Part shown: one piece after another, positions 1 through 11,169 of the stretch
Layout: every line of letters begins with the position of its first letter
How positions within the stretch are numbered: the first letter of the stretch is position 1
Source: Episyrphus balteatus
Lineage: Eukaryota; Arthropoda; Insecta; Diptera; Syrphidae
Length of the DNA stretch: 64,000 bases
Direction of reading: 5' to 3'
Assembly: GCF_945859705.1 (NCBI RefSeq)
Contig: NC_079135.1
Span: forward strand, 124,428,551-124,492,550
Made by a program: the position numbers and the translations under genes
Notes under the pieces: generated by a model
What the model was told of the DNA's origin: nothing
The model's input: the letters and a program-made list of their open reading frames with translations, nothing else
Database searches by the model: none

Positions 1-298
1 GGTAAACATGATCAACGGGATTTTATTTTCAAATTGCATTCGGGATTATTATTAGCTGCATTAGTTGCGGTGATGCTTGTACGATGTTTTGCAATCGACA
101 AAAAAAAACACCTGCACTGTGCGTTTTAAAAAGAGAATGATGGCAGCTTCAATAAACTATAACCGTGACAAGGCACAGTGGGACGGAATAAGTGTATTAT
201 GAGTCGAATGTAAAAAAAAATCTACTACATTTTCTGTCAAAACGACAATTGCTGTTTCTACTTCAACAAAAAGGACTGAATCAGCAATTCTACGTTAT
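1..298. other. No gene seen
   Basis: AT-rich sequence with short A-runs and no coding potential that I can support. It holds CACTGTG at about 114-120 and CACAGTGGG at 174-182. The second resembles the ends of the Transib-like element at 48 kb, but no spacer/nonamer-like pattern follows it and no partner end is visible, so it may be chance. Confidence 0.5.
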
Positions 299-519
299 AT
301 TAACCAAGTCCCTTTGGAGGTGGTAGACTACTTAAGAGTAGAAATCTAGTACAACAACCACACACTCCTTTAATACTCAAGCTGATGATCATGCGTTGAT
401 TATAGTACTAGATCTACTAATCATCTAATCAACACATGATCTTCTGCTCAAGGAGAAAGGAATGTGTAGTTGTTATAGGAACTAGATTTCTACTCACGAG
501 TAAACTACCACATCCAATG
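299..519. repeat. CATGAGTAG/GATCTAGTAC-family repeat, inverted copy
   Basis: The left end (about 299-345: GGTGGTAGACTAC, then GAGTAGAAATCTAGTAC) is roughly inverted at the right end (about 478-515: GAACTAGATTTCTACTC, then GTAAACTACCAC). Related copies lie at about 2.2, 4.6-5.1, 6.6-7.0 and 9.8 kb. The inverted ends suggest a small foldback or MITE, but no target duplication was identified. Confidence 0.6.
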
Positions 520-689
520 GAACAGGGCTATTGTTTAAGTGACACAAACCTGCCATCGCATCATTCAGTTATCAAAATGACAGCAATAAGGTGGTGATTA
601 CACTTCACAAAGGAGTTTAAAAAAAAGTTCGATAAGCGTAAGGCTGAATACTAAAGTGATTTTATTTATGGGAGTAGTTGATTATTAAC

Positions 690-1420
690 AGCGGTATTTA
701 TTAGATTAGCTTAAACTGGTTCTCAAAGGTTGTTTAGTTAAGCTTGCTTAAATATTTAATTCGCCTTTAAGCAACGTTGCTTAAATTTGTATTTATAATC
801 GAATTTCCACAGATGATTAACTAAACGATAGCTGTGTCAAAAAATTAAGGGGAATTGACTAGTCTAGTACAAAATACTATTACATTTTAGAAACATCACG
901 TGGTTTTTGACAACTTGAAGGTATTTTTTTTTGTAAACAAAAATTCTTAACCTTGACTGCGCAAAAAAAAAAAAGATTAGGTCGCTGACGATGAGTTTGC
1001 TTTCGTCGGATTCCTTAATAAAATGCACAGAGCAAAGCCAGACAGCATTGATTTTTTGCATTTCTACTAACCATTTTATTTTTTTTTTAACATTCTTTAA
1101 TATTTTGATTTGAATTTAAAATTCAAGCTCCTTTTAGGGAATAATTTCATTTCAAACCAAAATGAAGTCTTCACCCCATACCCTAGATAAATTAATAACA
1201 TGATACTGAGCTCACGATCTTAGTAATAATTCATATATGTAGTCAAATCAATCTTAAAATGGCTCTAAGCAAGCTCTAAACGCGGTGAATGGCGTTTAAG
1301 TTAAGCAATCGTTAAGCAACGTTGCTTAAATGTGTAAATTCTTTATAAATACACATTTTGTACTTAAAAGCTATTTAGAGGTTGTTTAACGTTAAACAAC
1401 CTTTAAAATTCTTTTATAAA
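690..1420. repeat. Cluster of AACGTT-centred perfect palindromes
   Basis: Perfect palindromes stand at 766-785 (TTTAAGCAACGTTGCTTAAA), 1312-1329 (its 18-bp core) and 1379-1402 (24 bp, centre TTTAACGTTAAA). A near-palindrome TTAAGCTTGCTTAA stands at 739-752. The surrounding 690-800 and 1260-1420 segments look like diverged copies of one palindrome-rich repeat. Nothing else is seen between them except low-complexity DNA with spurious short frames. Confidence 0.6.
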
Positions 1421-2160
1421 TATGGCTGTAAGAGTCGAGAGAGTGTTGAAGGTCCCAAGTTCTTACTTTATTTATTGATTTTGTCCATGTTTTGAAGCAA
1501 TTTTTCCCCACTGTTGAATAGATTGGACTTTAGGGGATACTTGAATGGAATCTATTGTGCGTGCCTGGAGAAATTTTGCACAAAATCTGAAAATAATTTA
1601 TGTAGGCGTTCATACTGTATAGTTGTAATATAGTTTTTGGCAAATGTTTAGGGCTCACGACAAGGAGTAGTGAAAGAGAGGAAAGAGAAAGAGAGAAAAT
1701 TTGGAATTGAATTTAATTACATTGCAAAATTAATGGCAACGACTACGATGACCAACGATGACGATTGTTTTAGGTATATGAAACAACACGACGCGACGGC
1801 AACGGAGTAAATAATGAGGTATAAGTCCATGACTGTACATTGTAGGGTGTAGGTAGTGTATAGTAGCTGCTGCTATGGTGTTAGATGATTAAGTTTTTAG
1901 TGAAATTCCAATTAACAGCAATTATTTTCAATTTTTGTTTTTTAAGTTGTTTTGTTTTCATATAAACAAAAGCTCTCGTTTAAATAAATGTTTCGGGGGA
2001 AATTATTCGCAATTTAAAAATAAACGCTTATGAAATATGGTGGTATTAGAAAAAATTAAGTTTTTAAGTTGAATTATTGCTATGAATCAGTGTTGTTTAT
2101 AGAATGTTTTTGAAACAGAAGTATGGAAAAGAAGGACGATGCTTATGAGATTGAAAGCGA
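1421..2160. other. No gene seen
   Basis: Includes a GA-rich patch at about 1670-1700 and an ACG/GATGA-rich patch at about 1738-1810. No coding region, RNA gene or bounded repeat is recognised. Confidence 0.5.
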
Positions 2161-2164
2161 AGAA

Positions 2165-2405
2165 CTTTTTCTGAAATCGGTCTGATGATAATATATGATC
2201 TAGTACATTTTTTACTATAGCCTCATACTTTTGTAGGTTGAAGTCTACTCATGAGTATATGATCTAGTACATTTACCTACTACTCAATTCTTCATGCTCT
2301 TCTGCCCGAGTGGATGAAAATTGCATTGATTTCGTTGAAAAAGCGTTCCATAGAAAATAGCTAGTAAAGTACTCATGAGTAGTTAAATTTCCCACTAGCA
2401 ATTGA
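2165..2405. repeat. CATGAGTAG/GATCTAGTAC-family repeat
   Basis: Contains TGATCTAGTACATTT twice (near 2195 and 2260), CTACTCATGAGTA near 2245, GTACTCATGAGTAG near 2370, and the block TTCTGCCCGAGTGGATG followed by ATTGCATTGATTTCGTTGAAA that recurs in the 6.6-kb array. One to two degenerate units. Confidence 0.6.
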
Positions 2406-2528
2406 AAGGGGCTGTTGAAAGGTTCAATGTAGATCCACAGTTTTTACATTACAGACAGCTGGAGCTAGGGGTTTGCTAAAGGGCGATTTTTAGAGAGCAG
2501 TGATCGCACTGAGTAGCATACAAAAAAA

Positions 2529-2548
2529 AGCAGCTATAAATAGCTGCT
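2529..2548. repeat. Short hairpin
   Basis: AGCAGCTAT and ATAGCTGCT form a perfect 9-bp stem with a 2-nt loop. A looser copy of the right half follows at about 2560-2575. No gene context, so not called a terminator. Confidence 0.5.
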
Positions 2549-2579
2549 ATTTAATCACTTTATAAATAGCAGTTATGTA

Positions 2580-3100
2580 ACTTCGCAAAATATTCCTTGA
2601 ATTTCTTCCTGATTTGAAATATGATTAAATCAATTTCAAGGTAATCTACAAACCCGTTTTGGTTCTAGATCACTAGAGATGTGGACGTTTATATGGACTA
2701 TTTTTCTAAATTTGTTATCAAAGAAGTTTCCAATTCGAGGCAGCTTTGACTAAAAACATATTCAATGTCGTCACCTTTTTAAGAAATTTATAATACCAAC
2801 TTTCAATAAATATATTGAAGAACTGACATCGTTATAAGTAGCTTTAATACCTAAAAAGCACACAAGTTTTAGGGAAAAAAAACATCACAAAACCGTTTTT
2901 GAGTGGCTTGGCTGGGTTTGTTTGAAAATCTACTTGGCATACTTTATTTATTATTCTTCAATCTTTTTCTATATATATATTTTCTAGCGCAAAAGAACAC
3001 TTGAAACAATATGTGCTCGCATTAACAGTAAAGATACCTATAACCGTTCTATAGGGTATAGAAAGATGTATGATTTTTCATCCTTTTCGACCCAATTTTT
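2580..3100. other. No gene seen
   Basis: AT-rich, with a TATATATAT run near 2970. Nothing else recognised. Confidence 0.4.
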
Positions 3101-4380
3101 TCGTTATTTCTTAAGTAAGTAGATATAGAACTGCGTGTTACGTATTATACATAGGTACCTACCCTCTTGCCACCCTATAGGAATTTCTAATAAAAATTCC
3201 ATTGGCAAACAATACAGAAAACCTCGACTTGATCCCTCGTCTCTTTGAGCAAGTCCACCACACAGCAGCAAGAAGAAGAGTTCTGTTTTTGCCTTTCTTC
3301 GTATAACAACCATTCGTTCCGTATCCGCTATAGAACAACGCACACCATCATCATAATCATCATCGTCATCAGCCTCTCTTTCATCATCATCATAACTTGC
3401 AGCAGCAGCAAGAAACACTCTTAACGCGACTTGTATTTACACAATCCATTCAGAAAAGACTTGAAAAGCAGGTAGAAAATATTAAGTGCGGCTTCTATAA
3501 GTACAGAGAAATGCAATGTTTGGCGGCGCAGCGCGGCAGCAGCAAAAGCAGCTGTGTGGTAGAAAGAACCCTCTACATAATTTTCAAGAATAGAGAGACC
3601 ATATACACATAAAGTCTTCACCACCATCACACCATCGTCATAGCAACCAACACCATACATCCACCCACCACCACCCTCTCATTGTACCCTTGCGGCATCA
3701 ATAATAATATAGGGGTGGTTTTAGATGAAACAAAGCCCAAGTCAAGAAGAAGACCAAGTGGGACTAAAATGCAAAACGAAATAAAAAGTACAGAACAACA
3801 ACAACAACCATCCCAAATGGAGACGCTACAGAAAGAAGGATTGGATATATGTGTATTATTTTTTTTGCTCCACATAAATCAATAGAATCAAGGCAAGTTT
3901 TATGGTATTTTAAATGAACTGACTTTGACCCAGGACACAGCAGCAGCAGCTGTGGATTGGGAGTTGGGTTGGTTGTGTTATATGTTAAGGGTTGCATAGC
4001 GTTCATGGCGACGACGACGACGAGTTGATGTAGAAAGTTGGCGCCTAAGACAGCATGATAAAAAAAATTACGTGGGGTTGGACGGTGGTTGTAGGTATTG
4101 AGGTCTATTTAGAGCGCATAATGTGGCATTCGCATTTGTATTATTTTTTTTGCTTTTCTGCTTTTTATGTGAATGCATAAAAATCTCATTAAATTTTTCA
4201 GATTCTTTCTTTTATTTGGTGTCGTCGTCGCCGCCACCAAACCACCAACGAGCTTGGTGGTGGTTATAGTTGCCGTCATCACCAAACGGGTTTTTGGTGA
4301 AGGTGATGGGGATGAGTTTATTTTTGGTTATAACTCAGAACTTGGTGTAAAAATAGAAATATTTTACAGAAGTTTATGAT
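3100..4380. other. Trinucleotide-rich noncoding block
   Basis: Clusters of CAT/CATCAT (3345-3395), CAGCAGCAG (3400-3415, 3940-3955), GGCGGCGCAG (3520-3545), CCACCA (3615-3680), CAACAACAA (about 3795-3810) and GACGACGACG (4005-4022). Several short overlapping open frames exist on both strands, but they have trinucleotide-driven composition (poly-D, poly-H) and no recognisable domain. Blocks like this are common in regulatory and intronic DNA of flies; that reading is inference. Confidence 0.4.
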
Positions 4381-4574
4381 ATCTATTACTTGATAATAAA
4401 TCCATGATGTTATGCTTTGTCATCTTCAGTTTCAATTTTATCTTTCATGGTTCAGGTACGAAACTGATGCCATATGGTACGATTTGCGGTTTTCTCAACA
4501 ATGGACGTTAAAAACGCTACCATAGTATCGTTACAGTTATACAGTATAACAGATATAACAGTTTTTTAAGTTGA

Positions 4575-5145
4575 GTTTTTTTTTTGGAGTAGATGATTAG
4601 TAGATCTAGTACTGCAATGAACACACATGATCTTTTTCTGGAGAAGATAAGATGAATAGCTGGTAGTACTAGATTTCTACTCAAGAATGTACTACCACCT
4701 CAAAAAAAATCGCAGTCAAAAATGATGTAATTTCGGACAGAAGTGTATTAGTAGACGTAATAGTTATTGTACTAGATTATTTACTCAGAAATAGCTTATC
4801 ACATTCAAGGGAACGGTTGGTAACGGCAAATTATATCGTGTTTCATTGGAGATGATCTAGTACATTTACATCCACTAATGCTCATCTGTCTTGGAAAGTG
4901 CTTTCGACTTTACTACTAATGAGTCAGTTGAGTACTCATGAGTAGTTTACATCTACTTCCATCACTGTAAAGCTCCTAAAGTTGTAGTCAGCAGTCGTGT
5001 TTCCTTGGAATCTACTACAATTACTACTAGATCTACTCAAACTCTTGCCCAAATAGATGGGAATTCCATTGATATTGGTTGACTTTGTTTGGAGGTCGTA
5101 GTCTATTCATGAGAAGAAATCTAGTACTACCAAGTATTTGAGCAA
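4575..5145. repeat. CATGAGTAG/GATCTAGTAC-family repeats, several copies
   Basis: About 4590-4700 matches the inverted-type copy at 299-519 (AGTAGATCTAGTACT, then TAGTACTAGATTTCTACTC, then TACTACCACCTC). Further units lie near 4760-4810, 4855-4965 (GATGATCTAGTACATTTAC, then GTACTCATGAGTAGTTTAC) and 5010-5140 (ending GAAATCTAGTACTACC). Confidence 0.6.
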
Positions 5146-6535
5146 AAATGTATTTATTTCTGATACACCAATTTAAATGTACAAAATTTCATTGTTATTG
5201 TTAAACTTCCGACTTCTTAGTTTATCAATTCATTTTTTAGGCTTAAAAGATTTTATTCCAGTAACAGATTAAAAACTTCCGTCGAAAATGAGTCACCTCA
5301 TTGATTGAAAGTGAAACCATTTACAGTGAATTTTTTTTTTGCCTGCAATGCATTCTTTTTGCAAAAAAAAAAAGAAAAATTTAAAAAGAATTAATAAAAA
5401 GATGAAGAGCAGCCAACATTTAAGTGCACTCTTTCATTTTTACAATGAATGAACTACTTTATCATTGCATCTGGAAAAATTATCATCGCCATTTCAACAA
5501 TATCATCATCACCATCGCCGAAGGAAATTTATATATGAATGTAGTAGAATATTTGTGAATTAATACAAACTTCAACGTCGTCGTTGTAGTTGGTTGGTCG
5601 TCATCATTCGTCTGTGGTAATGAACCGCAGAATCAAATTAATTATTGCACAGCCATATCAACGTCATTTTGAGAGATGAGATCTCATATTAGTGAGTGAG
5701 TGAGTGTGGTTTTGTTTAATTCCCATCATCCCACAACTATCATCAACATCAGCTCTCCTCATCACCATCATCATCGTAAAAGCATTTTAATCATCTACTT
5801 CATTTTTATTATACCTAAATATATACATTATATCTATTTATGTATATACATATAGCGGCCATATTTTATGCATACATATATGTATACAAAAGACAAACAG
5901 AGAGCACACAGAAGGCACTTTAGTTTGATTCTTTTTATCATATAATTATGACAGATAAAATAAAGAATGGATTAAATTGTGCCAGAACGGGAACATCATT
6001 AATATGTCAAATGTTAAGTCACACGGAAGTCATTTGCGAATCGTAACAAAATTGAAACGAAACGAACAGAGCTTAAAATAAAAATCGATCGGATTTTTTC
6101 TCTTCAAATTGATTCGTAATGTGTTTTAATTTTTTTTTTGCTTGCGATTTCTTTTTTTGTGTTCGATTTTATTTTTAAATCAAGGACAATGACGATGATG
6201 ATTTTATTTTTGTATTTTTGAATTTAAAATTAAATACAAATTTAAAGAACAAGTTTGCAGGTTAACGTACTAGAATAACCGTTAACTGCAAGGACGTCAA
6301 AACCAGATTTGATCTTTAAATTATTCATTAATATATTTGAAATTATATAATAATTATTGAATCAAATTAACTGTTTTGTTTGGATTAACATCGAAATATC
6401 TTTCTTTGAGGTGGAATATTCTAAAAGGGGATTAAGCACTACAAAATATTGTGTATGGATATGTCTTCAGGGGATGTTCCTTCAAGAAAGATACAATTAA
6501 AGAAAATTAGCTTGTCCAATATATGCTGCATCGAG
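5146..6535. other. No gene seen
   Basis: Contains CATCATCACCATC clusters (about 5500-5520 and 5755-5775), GTGAGTGAGTGAGTG at about 5692-5707, and a TATA-rich patch at 5818-5890. No coding or RNA gene recognised. Confidence 0.4.
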
Positions 6536-6569
6536 CTCTAAAATGTACCATTTGTCCCTTTCCTTTAGT

Positions 6570-6975
6570 GGTGGTAAACTTCTCATAAGTAGTTGATCTA
6601 GTCAATTACTATTAGAACAACTCATGCCTTTATGTCGAGTAGATGGCAATTGCATTGATTTTGTTAAAAGAAATCTTGAGGAGATGATCTAGTACTTTCT
6701 CTAACAGAACTACTAATTATCTTCTGCCGAGGAGATGAGAAATGCATTGATTTTGTTGAAAGTACTCATGAGAAGTTGATCTAGTACATTTACCACTAGA
6801 ACTTCTCATGCTCTTTTTCCGAGAAGATGGGAATCGCATTGATTTTACTAAAAGAAATCATGAGTATATGATCTAGTACAATTTTTACTAAAACTACTCA
6901 TGTTCTTCTGCCAAATTGGTGGGAAATCTCTTGATCTTGTTGGAAGTAGTTATGAGTAGATGATCTAGTTCATTT
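6570..6975. repeat. Tandem array of the CATGAGTAG/GATCTAGTAC repeat
   Basis: Four degenerate units of roughly 95-110 bp. Each runs CTCATGAGTAG-type palindrome, TGATCTAGTACATTTAC, AGAACTACTCATG, TCTTCTGCCGAG, then a GATGGGAATTGCATTGATTT-like block and a TTGAAAG tail. This is the densest copy of the family and the best place to derive its consensus. Confidence 0.65.
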
Positions 6976-9740
6976 ATTAACTGAGCCTTAAACAACAGCA
7001 GTACTCTTAGCACTTCTTAAGATAAGACTAAGAATTGCCTGCCTGCACAGAAAAAAACAACTACCTTAAAGTTGCTGAATGTTTTGACAGTTTGCATATT
7101 ATTGGTTTTAAAATGAAAGTTCAAAGTTGTCAAGACGCAATTGGAGATAGGTATCTATCAAATTTTTATGTTTAAGTGCCTGAACCACAGTTTGAACACT
7201 TTGTAAACCCCAGATTGAGTTTTTAGCCATCCTTGCAATATTTTAAATATAAACTTAGCAGGAGTTTCAGATGTGTTAAAAATATGTGGTTTGTTTATTC
7301 ACACGAGTGTATCTGTCACTTTGATGTCATCTGTCATTTGTTTACTTATCAATGTCAAACTTTTTGAAAAAGCCAACTCACCCTTCTGATTCTCTATTAT
7401 TTTCATTCCTCATTCAATAAACATAATTTTATTTCATTATACCAAAATAAAAGCCCAACCAAAAGAAAAGCCCTTTCGGGCCAATTTACTCGCACAAAGT
7501 GGCAATTAATATAAATATTTATCCACACCCACATAAATGTCTACCGGCTTTCAGCGCAAACATGCAATATTATGTAACATAGCATTTGGTACTCAACGTG
7601 CGTGCACATCAAATCCTCCCTTTCAAATTGCAATCCCTTCCATTTTTTGTTTCCTTTTTTTTACACAAGAATTCCTTGTAGCAATTCCCAAAAGTATACG
7701 ATGGATGATGCGAGGGAAATCCCCAATACAAACCATCGAAACCACTCAGCTATGTAGCACCCTGACTTATCAAAAAGTATATGTCATCTTCGTAGTCGTA
7801 TCGTAACTCGTAACATCACCCCGCCCATTACTCTCCTACGTTGAACTTAACGATATAATTAATGGTGATTGATTGAAGGGCGCCTCAGAGGTCATTTTTT
7901 AACGTCAAAATGTTGCTTCTTCCCTCCTTACTTATGCTTATCTATCTTCTCATTTTCATTTCCCTGTTGCATTCGAAATAAGAGTAAGGAAACAAAAAAA
8001 AAAAAACAAACATGACAGCAAAGAAGAAGACACACTTCAATTTTTGTCTTTGTGTTCCAATAAAGAACCTAAAGGGAAGTTTCGCTTTCGTAGATGGTTT
8101 CTTTTTTTTTTTTTTGTTGGTATAAATTTGTCAATGGCCGAAGGCAGCAATGATGATTTGTAGCCAGTCTTGTCGTTTACACCAAAGAGGTACCTTTAAT
8201 GTCACTTATACTGGGCTTTTATTCTAGTACAATTCGTTTATTATGTCAGGCACATTCGTTACAAAGCTACAACATATAAATGTAGAATGTATGTAGAAAC
8301 GTATGTATTTTGAGTTTGGAAATGGACATGGGATTGTGCTTGACATGGAATCGATATATAAAAATAAAAAAAAAAGAAAAGGGGATCTCTATCGAAACAA
8401 ATTAAGACATTTCAGAGTTGTCGCACATTCTTGTTGTGTTTTTAGTTTAAATAAACCGGAGTCCACTGTCAAACGAACCTAATAAATGTCAAACTGACAG
8501 TTGATAGTTAAATTTGACAGCTCAGTATGTTTAAGTGTGTTGCGTTCTCACTTTTACTTCATTGTAAGATAGAAATAACGAATTTAAGCATCTCTTTCTC
8601 ATAAAAGGACAAAATGTTTCGTTGGACTGAGTCAAATGTGAACATTTAACTCTTGTAAAAAAAAGTAAACAAACAGCTCTAAATTTTTGTTCGAATCCAT
8701 GAAATACCCTTTAGTTCCTTTGTCAAAAGTACTAAAAAAAAAAGAAAAACCCAAGAAATGAATGAAAGAAAAGAGGACAAATTTATGACCATTAAGGAAT
8801 CGCTTTTGGACATTTCATTCAGCACACGAAACATATGGAAGACACAAGAACCAGAGACTTTATTCACCAAGCAAGCACTCCTACTGAATGAATTATGAAT
8901 TTTATTGATCTTTTTCTGCTTTCATGGGGTTAGGTTAGGTACGAGTATATGGCTGCTTTAAGTTGATGGTTGTTGTTGTTATTATTTTTGGCCCTTCAAA
9001 GACTGTAGTATACTTCTTATAAATTCTTGAAAACAAACTCAAGTATTAAGTAGGTATACCTGTATCTACTCATATATATCAAACTTTGGGTATTTCAACA
9101 ATATTTAAGGACATTTTGAAATTTATGAAATATTAATTTATATTCATGTTTGTAGGTTATGGGTGCTGTCAAGTTTTTTTTTTGTATTGTTGTTGGCTAT
9201 TTGACGTATACTGTATGTCATACATTTTAAATGCCATGTAGTAGAATGATATATTGATCAATTCAATATGTATATCAAATTAAATCGAGTTCAATTCTAT
9301 TTAGAAATGGTCTTCCAGTATCAAGATATAGAGATACTGTTTATATTATTATTTACATATCTACCTACGTAAGTAGAATCTTCTATGTTAAATTTATTTA
9401 ACTTATAAAATAAGGTCAATTGTAGTGTCAATTTGTTGAGCGCCACTTGATAAATTTCATGTTATTTTTATTGAATTTTCATTTGATGGATAGAAGTCAG
9501 AGATCAGGCATAGAAATGAGTTAAAATAGAAAATAGAATAAAATTTTTTGATGGAAATAACACTCAATTAAATAAGTTATTTTCTTAAAAGGTATTGCAT
9601 TGGGTTTGGTTTTATAAAAGACCAGCAGATGAGACTAAAAATGTGAGCAAAATGTAATGTTTTTTTTTTTAAGGAAGATACAATTTTTTTTCTTTTGATG
9701 TCAATACATCCATAAATTTGGTTAAGTGATCTGTCATTAG
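6976..9740. other. No gene seen; TGTCAAA-rich stretch
   Basis: Open frames here (for example 7537-7806 on the plus strand) have no recognised domain. TGTCAAA/TTTGACA motifs recur at about 7353, 8467, 8488 and 8513. T/A homopolymer runs occur at 7995-8008 and 8102-8116. Confidence 0.4.
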
Positions 9741-9749
9741 CCGCGTTCC

Positions 9750-9815
9750 TTTGAAGGTTGTAGAATACTCTCGAGTAGTTGATAAGTAAATCTAGTTCTC
9801 TAGTAGGTATTACAC
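9750..9815. repeat. Partial CATGAGTAG-family repeat
   Basis: Fragment with TTTGAAGGTTGTAGAATACTC, then GAGTAGTTGATAAG and ATCTAGTTCTCTAG, resembling the left half of the family unit. Last copy seen in the window. Confidence 0.45.
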
Positions 9816-10009
9816 CTTGTTCATTCCGGTCCGCAAAATACTGAATGAAGTGAGGGACAAAAAGTTACATCAGTATGAACAAGTCTATTTTCTTCTTTTT
9901 AGCAGTACATCCATATCAATGCACGTAACTCGCTTACAAAGAATATCCATTTATTTTGTACAGCTCATCTCAAAACCTTTTGGACGGTGCTCAAATTGAT
10001 CACACGCAA

Positions 10010-10129
10010 CCGTTTATTTTGACATTTCTGTGAGTCCAAAGATTTTAAATTTTCTGCCTCTTTTGGCTATCTCTTTCTCACCATAAAGTGCAAGTGAGAA
10101 AGCAAAGCAGAAATGTCAAAATGAGTCCG
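10010..10129. mobile_element. Short MITE-like element, copy 1
   Basis: About 120 bp with inverted ends: TTTTGACATTTCTG near the left end and CAGAAATGTCAAAA near the right. The interior holds TCTTTCTCAC and GTGAGAAAG, also inverted, so the whole can fold. A second copy is at 12541-12660 with the same order of blocks. Non-coding. Confidence 0.6.
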
Positions 10130-10587
10130 TTCCTGTTTGACAATGTACCAATTGTGGGTTTTCTTACAATTTTGATTTTTCTACTTTTGTAAAAGATGAC
10201 ATTTAAGGTTCGAGCGCACTAGAACCTTTCGGTTCTTAAGCAGGGTTTTTTTTTTTTTTAATTGTTGACCAGTTTGCTACTCTCAGTAAAGTGTGGACGT
10301 GTCATTGTTGATGTTAAGTTTCAATGAACTGTCAATATTGAATTAAATTACCATTCCCCTGTCAAAACTTAAAAACGATGTTGCAACATTCTTTGATCTT
10401 TACCGATTTAAATTTGCGTTCGGGTCAACAAAAGTTGAGCAACGCTATTGATTAACATGTCCACATTAAATTTACTTTGTTGATCAAGCATGTTGCACAT
10501 CAAAAATCAACACAGTTTGGACGCTACTTAGAGCTGAGATTAGCTTGCCAGTTCGCCAAGGGTCTTACTGGAAGATATCGGTCGAAG

Positions 10588-10604
10588 CAGGTGCATCGCA
10601 CCTG
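10588..10604. repeat. Short perfect hairpin
   Basis: CAGGTGC / GCACCTG stem with loop ATC, at the left edge of the minisatellite array. Confidence 0.5.
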
Positions 10605-11046
10605 AAACGAAAAAATCGCAAACGATACTTGAAAATCGCAGCCGATACTTAAAAATCACAATGAAAACTGGTAAATCGCAGTTTAAGCTGGTAAATCACA
10701 GACGAATCTGTTTAATCGTAACTGAAAATGTTAATTACAGTCGAAAATGTGAAATCGCAGCCGAAATTGCTGAGTCGCAGACGAAGCTAGAAAATCGCAG
10801 GCGAAATTGATAGTCTGAACATGAAGTTATAAAATCGCTTCAAAAATCTGGTAAAAATCGCTGCCAAATGTGTTCAGTGCCGAAGCTGTTTAATCGCAGC
10901 CATAACCTGATAAATGACTGTCTACAAATCATAGAAACTGGTAAATCGTAGCAGAATTAGTTAAACTGCAGTCGAAACATGTGAATAGCAGCGAAAATGG
11001 TGAATTGTTGCCAAAAGTGTGAATTTCTGACCAAAGCTGTCAAATC
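10590..11046. repeat. Degenerate ~20-bp minisatellite
   Basis: Tandem, strongly diverged units approximating AAATCGCAGCCGAAACTGGT, about 20 in a row. The right-hand 123 bp is also the left arm of the palindrome at 10924-11169. A related motif (AAATCTCGACCGAAACTGG-like) forms the array near 53.1-53.8 kb. Confidence 0.6.
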
Positions 11047-11169
11047 GATTTGACAGCTTTGGTCAGAAATTCACACTTTTGGCAACAATTCACCATTTTC
11101 GCTGCTATTCACATGTTTCGACTGCAGTTTAACTAATTCTGCTACGATTTACCAGTTTCTATGATTTGT
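10924..11169. repeat. Perfect 246-bp palindrome without spacer
   Basis: Positions 10924-11046 are followed immediately by their exact reverse complement (11047-11169). The centre is AATCGATT and no mismatch was found over 123 bp per arm. The left arm continues the minisatellite; sequence beyond 11169 is unrelated. It could be a real recent inverted duplication or an assembly/read-through artefact. Confidence 0.85.

Noticed and set aside
174..182. CACAGTGGG as a second Transib-like end
   Set aside because: No AAAAAACTC-like block at 12 or 23 bp and no partner end in the window.
3104..4379. Cluster of short frames with poly-D, poly-Q or poly-H
   Set aside because: Composition is driven by CAT/CAG/ACC trinucleotide repeats on both strands; no start context, domain or splice pattern.
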